The notes beneath the pieces are model-generated. The model was given only the letters and a program-made list of their open reading frames with translations. It was not told the origin of the DNA and did no database searches. From NCBI GenBank assembly GCA_025361565.1, contig JANYKN010000095.1, forward strand, positions 1-42,100: a stretch of 42,100 bases of DNA, read 5' to 3'. This DNA comes from Bacteroidota bacterium. Its GTDB lineage: Bacteria > Bacteroidota > Bacteroidia > Bacteroidales > NBLH01. The position numbers and the translations under genes were made by a program. Shown piece after piece: positions 8,364-17,016 of this stretch. How positions within the stretch are numbered: the first letter of the stretch is position 1; each line of letters opens with the position of its first letter.

Positions 8364-9848
8364 TTACTTTTTCACTTTTTCCGCAATATATTGATGCATA
8401 CCTGCGGCGGCTTTTCTGCCATCGCCCATGGCAAGGATTACGGTAGCACCTCCACGAACAATATCACCACCTGCAAAAATATCAGGGATAGAAGATTGCA
8501 TGGTTTCTTTGTCTACGATAATCGTACCCCACTTGCTTACTTTTAGATCGCTCAAACATGCAGGGATTAGTGGATTTGGAGAAACTCCAACACTAACGAT
8601 TACAGTATCAACATCCAGAAAATATTCAGAACCTTCAATTGGCACAGGGCTTCTGCGACCGCTTGAATCAGGTTCTCCCAATTCCATTTTTTGAACTTTC
8701 ATGCGGTTAACACGTCCATTTTCATCGGCATAATACTCCAGGGGATTATTCAAATTCAGGAATTCGATTCCTTCCTCCATCGCATGTTTTACTTCCTCAA
8801 CCCTAGCAGGCATTTCATTGAGTGAGCGCCTGTAAATAATCCTAGAAGTCTCTGCTCCTAGCCTTTTAGCTGTTCGAACTGCGTCCATGGCAGTATTGCC
8901 ACCACCAATCACGGCCACATTTTTTCCGCTCATTACCGGGGTATCGTACTCAGGATTGGCGGCATTCATTAAATTAACCCTTGTCAGATATTCATTTGAT
9001 GAAAAAACACCAATGTAATTCTCGCCAGGAATATCCATAAACCTAGGCAGTCCGGCACCACTCGCAACAAAAAACGCTTGAAATCCTTGCGTTCTCAAAT
9101 CTTCGAAAGAAGCTGTTCTTCCCACAATAAAATTGGTTATGAATTTTACACCCATTTCACGGAGGCTCTCAATTTCAACATCAACCACAGTGTTTGGAAG
9201 CCTGAACTCAGGAATTCCATATTTTAATACACCTCCAATTTCGTGAAGGGCTTCAAAAACGGTAACATCATAACCAAATTTGGCCATATCGGCAGCCCAA
9301 GCCAAACTCGCAGGGCCAGATCCAATTGCAGCTACCTTTAAGTTGTTTGACTTCTCAACTTCAGGAATTGACATTTTACCACTATTTTGTTCATAATCAG
9401 CGGCAAAACGCTCCAGATAACCAATGGCAACTGGTTCTTTCTTCAATTTCAATGTATAATAACATTGTGCTTCACATTGTTTTTCCTGAGGGCAAACACG
9501 ACCGCAAACCGCGGGCAATGTGTTGGTTTCTTTTAAAACTGATGCAGCTGATAAAAAATCTCCTATTTCGATTTTTTTAATGAATTTTGGAATATTGATT
9601 CCTACAGGGCAACCAGTGATACAAGTTGGATCGATACAATCAACACAACGCTGCGCTTCAAGAAGGGCTTGGTCTACAGTTAATCCACTATTTACCTCAA
9701 CACTATTTTTATTTCGGATATCAGGATCTACTTCATTCATTTTTACCCTCAATTTAAGGGTACGTTCTTTTAATTTAATTTTAGCACGAATCTCAGTTCT
9801 CCATTCCTGGTCACGTTCCTGTGTTAAATATGTTGTTAAGTTTTCCAT
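8364..9848 (-). CDS. nfnB: NfnB-type NADPH:ferredoxin oxidoreductase large subunit (GltD-like)
   Basis: The 494-residue protein is a glutamate-synthase-small-subunit-like flavoprotein. The N-terminal domain has eight cysteines in two groups (C68, C71, C76, C80 and C115, C119, C125, C129) for two [4Fe-4S] clusters. It is followed by an FAD site (AAIGSGPASLAWAADMAKFG, about residue 173) and an NAD(P) site (VAVIGGGNTAMDAVRTAKRLG, about residue 312). A GltB partner is absent. Instead the gene for an FAD/[2Fe-2S] subunit lies 46 bp upstream, the arrangement of NfnAB, which couples NADH and reduced ferredoxin to NADP by flavin-based bifurcation. Sulfide dehydrogenase (SudAB) has the same architecture and cannot be excluded. 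Confidence 0.85.
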   Translation of the reverse strand: MENLTTYLTQERDQEWRTEIRAKIKLKERTLKLRVKMNEVDPDIRNKNSVEVNSGLTVDQALLEAQRCVDCIDPTCITGCPVGINIPKFIKKIEIGDFLSAASVLKETNTLPAVCGRVCPQEKQCEAQCYYTLKLKKEPVAIGYLERFAADYEQNSGKMSIPEVEKSNNLKVAAIGSGPASLAWAADMAKFGYDVTVFEALHEIGGVLKYGIPEFRLPNTVVDVEIESLREMGVKFITNFIVGRTASFEDLRTQGFQAFFVASGAGLPRFMDIPGENYIGVFSSNEYLTRVNLMNAANPEYDTPVMSGKNVAVIGGGNTAMDAVRTAKRLGAETSRIIYRRSLNEMPARVEEVKHAMEEGIEFLNLNNPLEYYADENGRVNRMKVQKMELGEPDSSGRRSPVPIEGSEYFLDVDTVIVSVGVSPNPLIPACLSDLKVSKWGTIIVDKETMQSSIPDIFAGGDIVRGGATVILAMGDGRKAAAGMHQYIAEKVKK

Positions 9849-9894
9849 TTCAAAATCTTCAATTAATTTACCTAATTTCTGATATTATCAACCA

Positions 9895-10722
9895 TTATTT
9901 GTTTAAAAATGACTGAAACGCTTCAACTTCCTGCTTTTGATAGGCACTTAACCTGAAAAGCATCTCATCAAAATTAACTTTGTGGGCATCGAATTCAGGG
10001 CCGTCCACACAAACAAATTTGGTTTCGCCACCAACACTAACCCTGCAAGCACCGCACATTCCGGTTCCATCAACCATAATGGTATTTAGGCTAGCCAAAG
10101 TAGGTATATCGTATTTTTTTGTTGTTAATGCAGCAAATTTCATCATCACAGCTGGACCAATGGCAACAGCCAAATCCACCTTTTCTCTTGCAATTACTTC
10201 TTCTATCCCTTGCGTTACAAGGCCTTTTTTACCCGAAGAACCATCATCAGTCATTACAATTACCTCATCGGAAAATTGACGCATTTGATCTTCCAAAATG
10301 ATTAAATCTTTATTTCTGGCGGCCAATACGGTAATCACCCTATTCCCAGCTTTTTTAAAGGCTTCCACAATTGGAAATAAAGGAGCTATTCCCACGCCAC
10401 CACCAGCAGCTATTACTGTTCCAACTTTTTCAATATGAGTAGCTTTACCAAGGGGACCAACTACATCAAGGATAGTATCGCCAGCGTTTAGCTTACATAA
10501 TTTTGATGACGAAACACCAACTTCCTGGACTATTATATCGATGGTTCCTTTTTCAATATTTGCACCAGCAATGGTTAAAGGAATACGTTCGCCGAATTTA
10601 TCAACTCTAACTATCACAAAGTGACCGGCTTTGCGGCTCCGTGCAATTTCTGGTGCCTGAATAACAAGCTTGGCTACTTTCTCCGAAAAAAATATTTTTT
10701 CAACGACAACATTCATATTCAA
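9895..10722 (-). CDS. nfnA: NfnA-type FAD/[2Fe-2S] subunit
   Basis: The 275-residue protein is of the ferredoxin-NADP reductase/dihydroorotate dehydrogenase electron-transfer (PyrK-like) family. An FAD-binding barrel occupies residues 1-95 and contains RIPLTIAGA. A nucleotide-binding domain follows with VIAAGGGVGIAPLFPI (103-118) and TDDGSSGKKG (158-167). A C-terminal [2Fe-2S] site has D218, C223, C226 and C238, the Asp-plus-three-Cys pattern known for NfnA. It is the first gene of the nfnAB pair and would take NADH as electron donor. A TAnnTTTG-type -7 box is 35 bp upstream. The start could also be the second Met, two codons later. Confidence 0.86.
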   Translation of the reverse strand: MNMNVVVEKIFFSEKVAKLVIQAPEIARSRKAGHFVIVRVDKFGERIPLTIAGANIEKGTIDIIVQEVGVSSSKLCKLNAGDTILDVVGPLGKATHIEKVGTVIAAGGGVGIAPLFPIVEAFKKAGNRVITVLAARNKDLIILEDQMRQFSDEVIVMTDDGSSGKKGLVTQGIEEVIAREKVDLAVAIGPAVMMKFAALTTKKYDIPTLASLNTIMVDGTGMCGACRVSVGGETKFVCVDGPEFDAHKVNFDEMLFRLSAYQKQEVEAFQSFLNK

Positions 10723-10757
10723 TATTTTAATAATTCAGGACACTCAAAATTTGAGGC

Positions 10758-10765
10758 CAAATATA
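10758..10765 (-). promoter_or_regulatory. Bacteroidota-type -7 promoter box of nfnAB
   Basis: On the minus strand the sequence is TATATTTG, an exact match to the TAnnTTTG -7 consensus of the Bacteroidota primary sigma factor. It is followed by 35 bp of leader before the nfnA ATG. A good -33 TTTG element at the usual 19-bp distance was not found, so the call is moderate. Confidence 0.45.
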
Positions 10766-10895
10766 GCAAAAATGTAGAACCGTTTAATTTATAAATCCAA
10801 GGATTTACTATTTATACTAATTCTAAAAAGGAAAATAATAGAAGATGGAAATAAAATAAACCAGGCTAGGCTTATGGTTGGTCTTTGTTTTTAAA

Positions 10896-10929
10896 TTAAG
10901 ATGTGCGGGGAATTCCCCACACATCTTAA
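10896..10929 (-). terminator. Long perfect-loop hairpin after ychF
   Basis: A 17-bp arm (10896-10912) pairs with 10913-10929 with one mismatch, giving a stem centred on GGGGAATTCCCC with almost no loop. It lies 54 bp after the ychF stop and upstream of nfnA. On the minus strand it is followed by TTTAAAAAC, only a short T tract, so it may be a terminator, a transcript-stabilising hairpin, or a protein-binding site. Confidence 0.55.
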
Positions 10930-10982
10930 TCATTTGTTTTAGGTGCATGAATTTGAATAAACATCCACGCATAAATCTTTAA

Positions 10983-12080
10983 TTAAACATTAAACCTAAT
11001 GTTTAAAATATCTCCATCTTCCACAATATATTTTTTCCCTTCAATATGCAATTTACCTGCATTTTTACATGCCAATTCTGATTTCAATTCAATATAATCG
11101 TTATATTTCATCACTTCGGCACGGATAAAGCCACGTTGCAAATCGCTGTGGATAACACCAGCAGCTTCTGGGGCAGTAGCACCTTGTTTAATTGTCCATG
11201 CATGTATTTCTTTTGGCCCAACAGTGAAAAAAGTTTCGAGTTTGAGCATTTTATAGGCAGAACGAATCAATTTGTTTACGCCAGGCTCGGTTAAACCCAC
11301 ATCTTGTAAAAACTCCAATTGTTCTTCTTCATTGCCTAATTCAGCTATTTCAGATTCTAATCTAGCTGCAATTACAATAATTTCAGGATCCTGATCTTTT
11401 AGGAATTCTTTTACTTGCTCAACATAAGCATTTCCACTAACAGCAGAAGCATCATCCACGTTACAAACATAAAGAACAGGCTTGGTTGTCAATAAAAACA
11501 AATCGCCGATTAAATTTTTTTCTTCTTCGGTAAACTCCATGGCACGGACATTCTGCAATTCTTCAAGATGGGCTTTTATTTTAGCCAAAATCTCAAGTAT
11601 TCTTTTTGCATCTTTATCACCGGTTTTAGAAAGTTTTTCGTTTTTGGCAATTCTTTTATCAATCGATTCCAAATCGCTGATTTGCAACTCAAAATCAAGG
11701 ATTCCGATATCACGAACAGGATTTACAGAACCTTCAACATGGGGTAAGTTTTCATCGTCGAAACATCTCAAAACATGGATAACGGCATCGGTATTCCTCA
11801 ATTCACCAAGGAATTTATTACCAACTCCCTCACCTGTGCTGGCACCTTTGGCCAAACCGGGTAAATCAACAATATCGACAACCACATGTACAAACTTTTC
11901 GGTTGGCTGCACTTTTTCAAGTTGTTTGAAGCGCGGATCAGGTACTTTTACCTGCCCAATATTTGATTTTGAACTGCTATAAGTATAATTTGTAATCTCT
12001 GCTTTTGTATTCGAAAAGCAATTAAAAATGGTTGATTTTCCTGTATTTGTTAGTCCTACAATGCCGCAACTTAAACCCAT
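10983..12080 (-). CDS. ychF: Redox-regulated ATPase/GTPase YchF (OLA1 family)
   Basis: The 365-residue cytosolic P-loop NTPase has its G1 loop GLTNTGKST at residues 9-17, the G3 region VDIVDLPGLAKGAS near residue 70, and NVDD (about residue 208) in the place of the usual NKxD, typical of YchF, which prefers ATP. A long coiled insertion (about 130-190) and a C-terminal TGS domain (about 282-365, ending in DGDILNIRFNV) complete the family layout. YchF binds ribosomes and is linked to translation and oxidative stress. It is a single gene here; a strong hairpin follows it. Confidence 0.93.
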   Translation of the reverse strand: MGLSCGIVGLTNTGKSTIFNCFSNTKAEITNYTYSSSKSNIGQVKVPDPRFKQLEKVQPTEKFVHVVVDIVDLPGLAKGASTGEGVGNKFLGELRNTDAVIHVLRCFDDENLPHVEGSVNPVRDIGILDFELQISDLESIDKRIAKNEKLSKTGDKDAKRILEILAKIKAHLEELQNVRAMEFTEEEKNLIGDLFLLTTKPVLYVCNVDDASAVSGNAYVEQVKEFLKDQDPEIIVIAARLESEIAELGNEEEQLEFLQDVGLTEPGVNKLIRSAYKMLKLETFFTVGPKEIHAWTIKQGATAPEAAGVIHSDLQRGFIRAEVMKYNDYIELKSELACKNAGKLHIEGKKYIVEDGDILNIRFNV

Positions 12081-12364
12081 GATATTTAATAATTTTAGAT
12101 TTTAAAGCGCAAAAGTAAGCATTTATGGGACAATAATCAAGTTGTTTGGTTTGTGTTTTTAATACTGGCCGTTGAAAGGCATGAGGAGATGGCTTTTTGA
12201 AAGGGATTGGCATTTTTTATTTAATGATTTAATTTACATTCAAAACGATTCAATTCTTTGGTGTCTTTTTTTAGTGGACACTCAATTTGATTTGATAATC
12301 CTTTAAGTTATATTGGGGTGGGATTTTTTTTGTTTTTTTTTAGTTTTTAAATGAGCAGCGACAA

Positions 12365-13237
12365 TCAATTATTTTTTCCAGTTTCATAATCTTGTAATGT
12401 TTTCCCTGATTTCAATTTCCATTCAGTCAAGCCGTTTGCACTTCTGCCCATAATAATCATGGCCGCAGTTGATGAACTAGTAAATAAATAATCTTTTTTA
12501 ATAATCATTTTATCTTGATCCTTGACTATAGCTCCTTCAGAAATAAGAATATCTCTCAATTTTTGCATTGTCTTTGGATATGAATTTGTCACCGGGTCAG
12601 CTACTTGCGAATTCTCAAATACAACAAATCCTTCCGATGTAGTCTTTCCAATTCCAGAGGCGCCTCTAACAGCTGAAATATAGAATAAATCTTCTTCGCT
12701 TACAGAAATTTCCTTCTTGTCTACTTGTCTTATTTGTTCAAAAGCATTGTATCCTAGCGTATTTACAAGAGTCAAAATATTTGAAAGGAATTCTTCCATT
12801 TCAGCTTTGTCTGATTCCGAAATACTTGACTGTGTGGGTTTTTGGGTATTTATTAATTCAAATCTATTGGCATTACAGGCTATTTCATGCAATCTGTTTT
12901 CCAAATATTTAATGTGTGCTTTATTTAAGTTCTCGTCTTTGCTTATTAAAACAATCGCTTCATTCCAAAAATCCTTTTCTTTAACATGCTGAATCAATCT
13001 TTTAAATATATCCTCTGCTTCACCAATATATAATTGTCCTTTTTCAGATAGATCCGCATTTTTGTTTAAAAGCATGTATACTCCAGTTGTTTGTAATTCC
13101 GGTCTGTCAGAGCATATTTTAATAGAGTTACGTGGAATCTTATAAGCTTTTCCTGTCCAATTTGATAATTCACAAGTCAGTCTACCATTAGTATCACCGT
13201 CAATTAAAAAAAGTTTTATCGTTTTTCCGAATTTCAT
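12365..13237 (-). CDS. GIY-YIG domain protein with C-terminal DUF4357
   Basis: The 290-residue protein has a GIY-YIG nuclease-like domain at about residues 45-135: GVY (52-54), YIG (70-72) and the following Arg (R80 in DIFKRLIQH). Its C-terminal part (about 205-285) has the GKTTSEGFVVFENSQV and FTSSSTAAMIIMGRSANG features of DUF4357, a small domain often attached to nucleases and restriction-related proteins. Members of this architecture are common in accessory DNA, but their role is not established. No restriction or phage gene is adjacent. Upstream DNA (13238-13573) carries palindromic repeats. Domain calls are good; function is unknown. Confidence 0.8.
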   Translation of the reverse strand: MKFGKTIKLFLIDGDTNGRLTCELSNWTGKAYKIPRNSIKICSDRPELQTTGVYMLLNKNADLSEKGQLYIGEAEDIFKRLIQHVKEKDFWNEAIVLISKDENLNKAHIKYLENRLHEIACNANRFELINTQKPTQSSISESDKAEMEEFLSNILTLVNTLGYNAFEQIRQVDKKEISVSEEDLFYISAVRGASGIGKTTSEGFVVFENSQVADPVTNSYPKTMQKLRDILISEGAIVKDQDKMIIKKDYLFTSSSTAAMIIMGRSANGLTEWKLKSGKTLQDYETGKNN

Positions 13238-13573
13238 ATTGTTATCGTAGTGTCTATTTTAATGTTGCGTAATTCCTCAAAATTCCCTAGCCACGAATAT
13301 AATCTATTTCTATAAGTAACAACGAATAAATCCATATATGTCTTCATTATTATATTTGTTTTTAATTAATTAATATCCAACAATTTAAATGGGTATTTTT
13401 TATTATCCCAATGGTGGATATTTTTGTTTTCTGAAAGGGCTTAGGCTTGCGCCCTTACAGGGCTGGAATCCAACAATTTAATCAACACAGGGCGTTGCCC
13501 TGTGCTAGTGTTTGAAGGCCTTCAGCCTTAAAAAGTTAATATAAATTCTAGGTATGTAATTATCTCGAAACTT
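13238..13573. repeat. Intergenic block with a triple-palindrome repeat element
   Basis: The 336-bp gap has no credible gene. At 13435-13529 three palindromes lie in a row: AAGGGC...GCCCTT (13435-13456), CACAGGGC-GTT-GCCCTGTG (13486-13504, perfect 8-bp stem), and AAGGC-CTTCA-GCCTT (13515-13529). The GC-rich hairpins stand out from their AT-rich surroundings and look like a dispersed REP-type element. One of them could also terminate hyaD transcription, although none has a good T tract on the minus strand. Confidence 0.65.
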
Positions 13574-14026
13574 TTATTCAACAATCTTTCTAATATACCC
13601 ATAAATTGCTTCGAATGTTTGCTCTAAAACTTCCGAAATTCCAATTCCCAATTCCTGAAAGTTGTTGATTGAAACAACAATCAGATAAACTTTGGGCGAA
13701 TTGCCAAGAAGCATGGCTGATTCGACCAAATCTTTTAACCCAATATCGTGGGCACTTAATGATTTGGGGTAATCGGTGGAATATTTTGGTTCGATGAGCC
13801 TGACGGTGCCGGGTTCGTTTTGGTCCAAAGTTGCATCAATAATAATGATTTGGTTGTATCGCTGGAATAGTTCCAGTAAATGAAAGCCCCCTGTTCCTCC
13901 ATCGAGCAATTCGACATGATTTGGTAAGGTTTTGTTTTTTAAATAATCAATGGTATGGATACCAATTCCTTCGTCCTGAAGCAATAAATTTCCAATTCCT
14001 AAAATTAGGATTTTATTTTCGTTCAT
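13574..14026 (-). CDS. hyaD: Hydrogenase maturation protease
   Basis: The 150-residue endopeptidase removes the C-terminal tail of the hydrogenase large subunit after nickel insertion. It shows the HyaD/HybD/HycI signatures: LGIGNLLLQDEGIGIH with E19, ELLDGGTGG, D64 in IIIDAT and H93 in SAHDIG, which correspond to the nickel-sensing ligands of HybD. Its expected substrate is HyaB (15283-17001), which keeps a 15-residue tail. The gene follows hyaC on the same strand but is 568 bp away, behind a likely terminator, so it may have its own promoter. Confidence 0.93.
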   Translation of the reverse strand: MNENKILILGIGNLLLQDEGIGIHTIDYLKNKTLPNHVELLDGGTGGFHLLELFQRYNQIIIIDATLDQNEPGTVRLIEPKYSTDYPKSLSAHDIGLKDLVESAMLLGNSPKVYLIVVSINNFQELGIGISEVLEQTFEAIYGYIRKIVE

Positions 14027-14534
14027 AAATTATGGATTCTAAATGTTATAATCTAAATTTAAGATAATTAGAAAGTTACCTTAAATTAATATTTACTTTC
14101 AGGCTTGCAGCTTGACAATTTCCAAATATAATTAAAAACAACATAACAATTCATTATTTGTAGGAGGCTTATTGAATTTATGCGGAATTATACCTAGTAA
14201 ACTTAATTTCAATAGACTAATCTTCGGTAGTAATAAACTATTTTCTTCTTTTTTCAACCACAAAAAAGAAGCAAAAAGTCACCGCTGCCGATAAATTTGC
14301 TAAAACTACGCCGCAAAAGGCTAAAATCTTGAATGTTGCCAGGCAATATTATTGCTATGCATAATATTTGCAATCGGCAACGTCAATCTTTTTTTACGCC
14401 TTTTTCTTTGTAGTTTCTTAACGCAATTTCTCGGATGCGGTTCAAGGTCGCTTGATCATTTGAGATCCATCCAACTTTTATTCACGTTTATTTTTTAATT
14501 TTCCATATTGCTACTACCTTGTTATTCTCATATA
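14027..14534. other. Intergenic region, possible dispersed repeat
   Basis: Over 500 bp between hyaC and hyaD has no plausible gene. Its middle (about 14240-14480) is more GC-rich than other spacers and contains an inverted repeat GTTGCC (14335-14340)...GGCAAC (14377-14382) around an AT-rich core with GCAATATTATTGC. It is also flanked by CACAAAAAAGAAGCAAAAAG and CTTTTTCTTTGTAG-like arms. It looks like a repeat element or gene relic. The hyaD promoter should lie at its left end, but none was identified. Confidence 0.45.
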
Positions 14535-14569
14535 AAAAGCTGCAATCCAAATTTTGAAATGCAGCTTTT
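14535..14569 (-). terminator. Terminator after hyaC
   Basis: Arms AAAAGCTGCA (14535-14544) and TGCAGCTTTT (14560-14569) pair perfectly over 10 bp with a 15-nt loop. Read on the minus strand the second arm ends in TTTTTATATG. It is 25 bp beyond the hyaC stop, so hyaABC transcription probably ends or is attenuated before hyaD. Confidence 0.75.
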
Positions 14570-14594
14570 ACTGTTCACCTAAATTTAAATCAAT

Positions 14595-15272
14595 CTATTT
14601 TTCTGTTTCTTTTTCTTCTTCAATAAATTTCCAACCGCCAATCATTGACGATGTAACGCCTCGTTTTTCAGCATAATCGTGATAAAAAACAAGATATACA
14701 TGGATGATGGCAAAAATGATAAATCCCCACATCAATATGTGATGAATTTGGCGTGTGAGTAAATCACCACCCAAAATAGGACTTATCCATGCGAACAAAT
14801 GTGGAAACCACGAAGTGCTCATATCTGCATACAATGCAAAACCAGTGAATGATTGAAGCGTAAAGAAAAGGAAAGTGATAAAATAAGTAAAACCTGCCAG
14901 TGAATTATGCCCAACCGATTCAATTGGTTTGCCTGTTGCTTGCAAAATATCAATTTTCAAAACTTGAACAATTTCGCGCCATTGTTTCTTTTTCAACGGT
15001 ATAAAATGATACCACCTTGCATAGTCGTTTCCTACAAATCCCCAAAATGTACGAAACATAAAATTGAAGAAAAACAGGAAAGCAAAAACAAAATGGGTAA
15101 ACCGAATAATCCCAAACCAATAGCTAGATGAAGCTTCGGCAGCGGTTTGCAGTGCAATAGGTTTACCAATCAGAAAACCTGTCAAACACAAAGCCACAAT
15201 ACAAATTGCATTGTTCCAGTGATAAAACCGAACCGGCAACTGCCATACGTATAATTTTCTAACTTGCGTCAT
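14595..15272 (-). CDS. hyaC: Ni/Fe-hydrogenase b-type cytochrome subunit
   Basis: The 225-residue membrane protein has four hydrophobic helices (about residues 21-37, 55-80, 125-150 and 175-200). Histidines suited to bind two b hemes are present: H18 in RFYHWNN, H60 in RFTHFVF, H177/H178 in RQIHHILMW and H191 in AIIHVYLVFYHDY. This is the HyaC/HupC anchor that passes electrons from the HyaA distal cluster to quinone on the cytoplasmic membrane. It starts 10 bp after the hyaB stop, in one operon with hyaA and hyaB, and is followed by a terminator hairpin. Confidence 0.92.
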   Translation of the reverse strand: MTQVRKLYVWQLPVRFYHWNNAICIVALCLTGFLIGKPIALQTAAEASSSYWFGIIRFTHFVFAFLFFFNFMFRTFWGFVGNDYARWYHFIPLKKKQWREIVQVLKIDILQATGKPIESVGHNSLAGFTYFITFLFFTLQSFTGFALYADMSTSWFPHLFAWISPILGGDLLTRQIHHILMWGFIIFAIIHVYLVFYHDYAEKRGVTSSMIGGWKFIEEEKETEK

Positions 15273-15282
15273 AACAGTTTAT

Positions 15283-17001
15283 TTAGAAGGTTTGAATCTG
15301 ATGCACGTATGTACCTTTTTCATCATACAAATGCACTGCACAGGCAATACATGGATCGAATGAATGAATGGTACGCAATATTTCAAGTGGATTTTCAGGA
15401 TCGGCTATTGGGGTTCCAATCAACGATTCTTCGTAAGCGGAACGTTGACCTTTGGCGTCGCGTGGCGAAGCATTCCATGTACTTGGAACAACCATTTGGT
15501 AGTTATCAATTTTCTTGTCTTTGATCACTATCCAATGTGCAAGTGCACCACGGGGAGCCTCGGTTAATCCAACGCCTTTTGCTTCGGCGGACCAAGTATC
15601 GGGATCCCATTTTTCACTGGTAAAAGTACGGGTATCGCCACCTTTAATGCTTTCTAATAGTTTTCCATAGAATTCTTTTGCCCAGCCTGCTACTAGTTTG
15701 GTTTCTATTCCACGAGCTGCAGTTCGTCCAAGTGTAGAAAACAAAGCTTCTACAGGAACGTTTAGTGCGGTTAATACGCCGGTTACAGCATCAATAAAAT
15801 CTTTACGACCGGAAGCATATCCAACCAAACAACGCGCCAATGGACCAACTTCCATTGCTTTGCCTTGCCAGCGTGGAGTTTTCAGCCAACTGTATTTCTT
15901 TTCGACATCTATAAATTCATAAGGTGGTTTTGGACCTGTATAATTCAATTTGGTTTCACCATCCCATGGATGTTTTCCTGCATTATCACCATCGGAATAA
16001 TCATAATAAGAATGTGAAATATATTCCTGAATCTGATCTGCATTTTTAGCATCTAATTCAACAACTTTGCTTAAATCGCGATTAAGAATAATACCTCTTG
16101 GAAATTTGAACGATTTTGGATCGCCAACTCCGTTAACAGGTAAATCGCCATAAGCCATATAATTTGTCAATCCACCGCCAATTGCACCCCAATCTTTATA
16201 AAAACCAGCAATAGCAAGCAAATCGGGAATATAAACTTGTTCAATAAACGTTGCTGCATCATCAATTAATTTTCCAACATAGGCTAAACGCTCCGTATTG
16301 ATGGCGTTAACTTCGGAAAGGTTCAGGGAACAAGGAACTCCTCCAACCAAATAATTTGGATGTGGATTTTTTCCACCAAAGATGGTATGAACTTTAACGA
16401 TTTCCTTTTGCCATTCCAAAGCTTCGAGATAATGGGCTACTCCAATCAAATTAACTTCAGGTGGCAATTTATATGCTTTATGTCCCCAATATCCGTTGGC
16501 AAATATGCCAAGCTGACCGCTATCGACGAAAGCTTTCAATCGGTTTTTCAAATCGGCAAAATATTTTGGAGAACTTTTTGGATAATTTGAAATACTCTGT
16601 GCAATTGCAGAAGTTTTATCCGGATCAGCGCTCAACGCAGAAACCACATCAACCCAATCCAATGCATGGAGGTGATAAAAATGCACCACATGATCCTGCA
16701 TATATTGTGCACAAAACATTAAATTACGGATCAATTCGGCATTTGGTGGAACTACAATTCCCAAAGCATCTTCAACGCTGCGAACGGAAGCAAGCGCATG
16801 CACGGTTGTACAAACACCACAAACCCTTTCGGTAAATGCCCAGGCATCGCGTGGATCTCTTCCTTTAAGGATAATTTCAATTCCACGGACCATGGTTCCG
16901 GAGCTCCACGCATCGGTAATTTTGCCATCTTTAATTTCGGCCTCTATCCTTAAATGGCCTTCAATTCTGGTAATCGGATCTACTACTATTCTATTTGCCA
17001 T
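15283..17001 (-). CDS. hyaB: [NiFe]-hydrogenase large subunit (uptake, group 1)
   Basis: The 572-residue catalytic subunit holds the NiFe(CN)2CO site. The N-terminal L1 motif has C61 and C64 in RVCGVCTTVHAL, preceded by RIEGHLRIE. The C-terminal L2 motif is DPCIACAVH with C551, C554 and H557. HyaD should cut after H557, leaving a 15-residue tail to be removed. It has no signal of its own and would be exported with HyaA through Tat as a folded pair. The gene starts 15 bp after the hyaA stop, behind a good ribosome site (AAAGGAG), and is followed 10 bp later by hyaC. Length and motifs fit group 1 membrane-bound uptake enzymes. Confidence 0.95.
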   Translation of the reverse strand: MANRIVVDPITRIEGHLRIEAEIKDGKITDAWSSGTMVRGIEIILKGRDPRDAWAFTERVCGVCTTVHALASVRSVEDALGIVVPPNAELIRNLMFCAQYMQDHVVHFYHLHALDWVDVVSALSADPDKTSAIAQSISNYPKSSPKYFADLKNRLKAFVDSGQLGIFANGYWGHKAYKLPPEVNLIGVAHYLEALEWQKEIVKVHTIFGGKNPHPNYLVGGVPCSLNLSEVNAINTERLAYVGKLIDDAATFIEQVYIPDLLAIAGFYKDWGAIGGGLTNYMAYGDLPVNGVGDPKSFKFPRGIILNRDLSKVVELDAKNADQIQEYISHSYYDYSDGDNAGKHPWDGETKLNYTGPKPPYEFIDVEKKYSWLKTPRWQGKAMEVGPLARCLVGYASGRKDFIDAVTGVLTALNVPVEALFSTLGRTAARGIETKLVAGWAKEFYGKLLESIKGGDTRTFTSEKWDPDTWSAEAKGVGLTEAPRGALAHWIVIKDKKIDNYQMVVPSTWNASPRDAKGQRSAYEESLIGTPIADPENPLEILRTIHSFDPCIACAVHLYDEKGTYVHQIQTF

Positions 17002-17016
17002 AATTTTCTCCTTTCT

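Noticed and set aside
16461-16835. 124-codon plus-strand frame inside hyaB
   Set aside because: It is antisense to a full-length, motif-confirmed hyaB. The same applies to other frames opposite ychF, nfnB, hyaA and the GGGtGRT gene.
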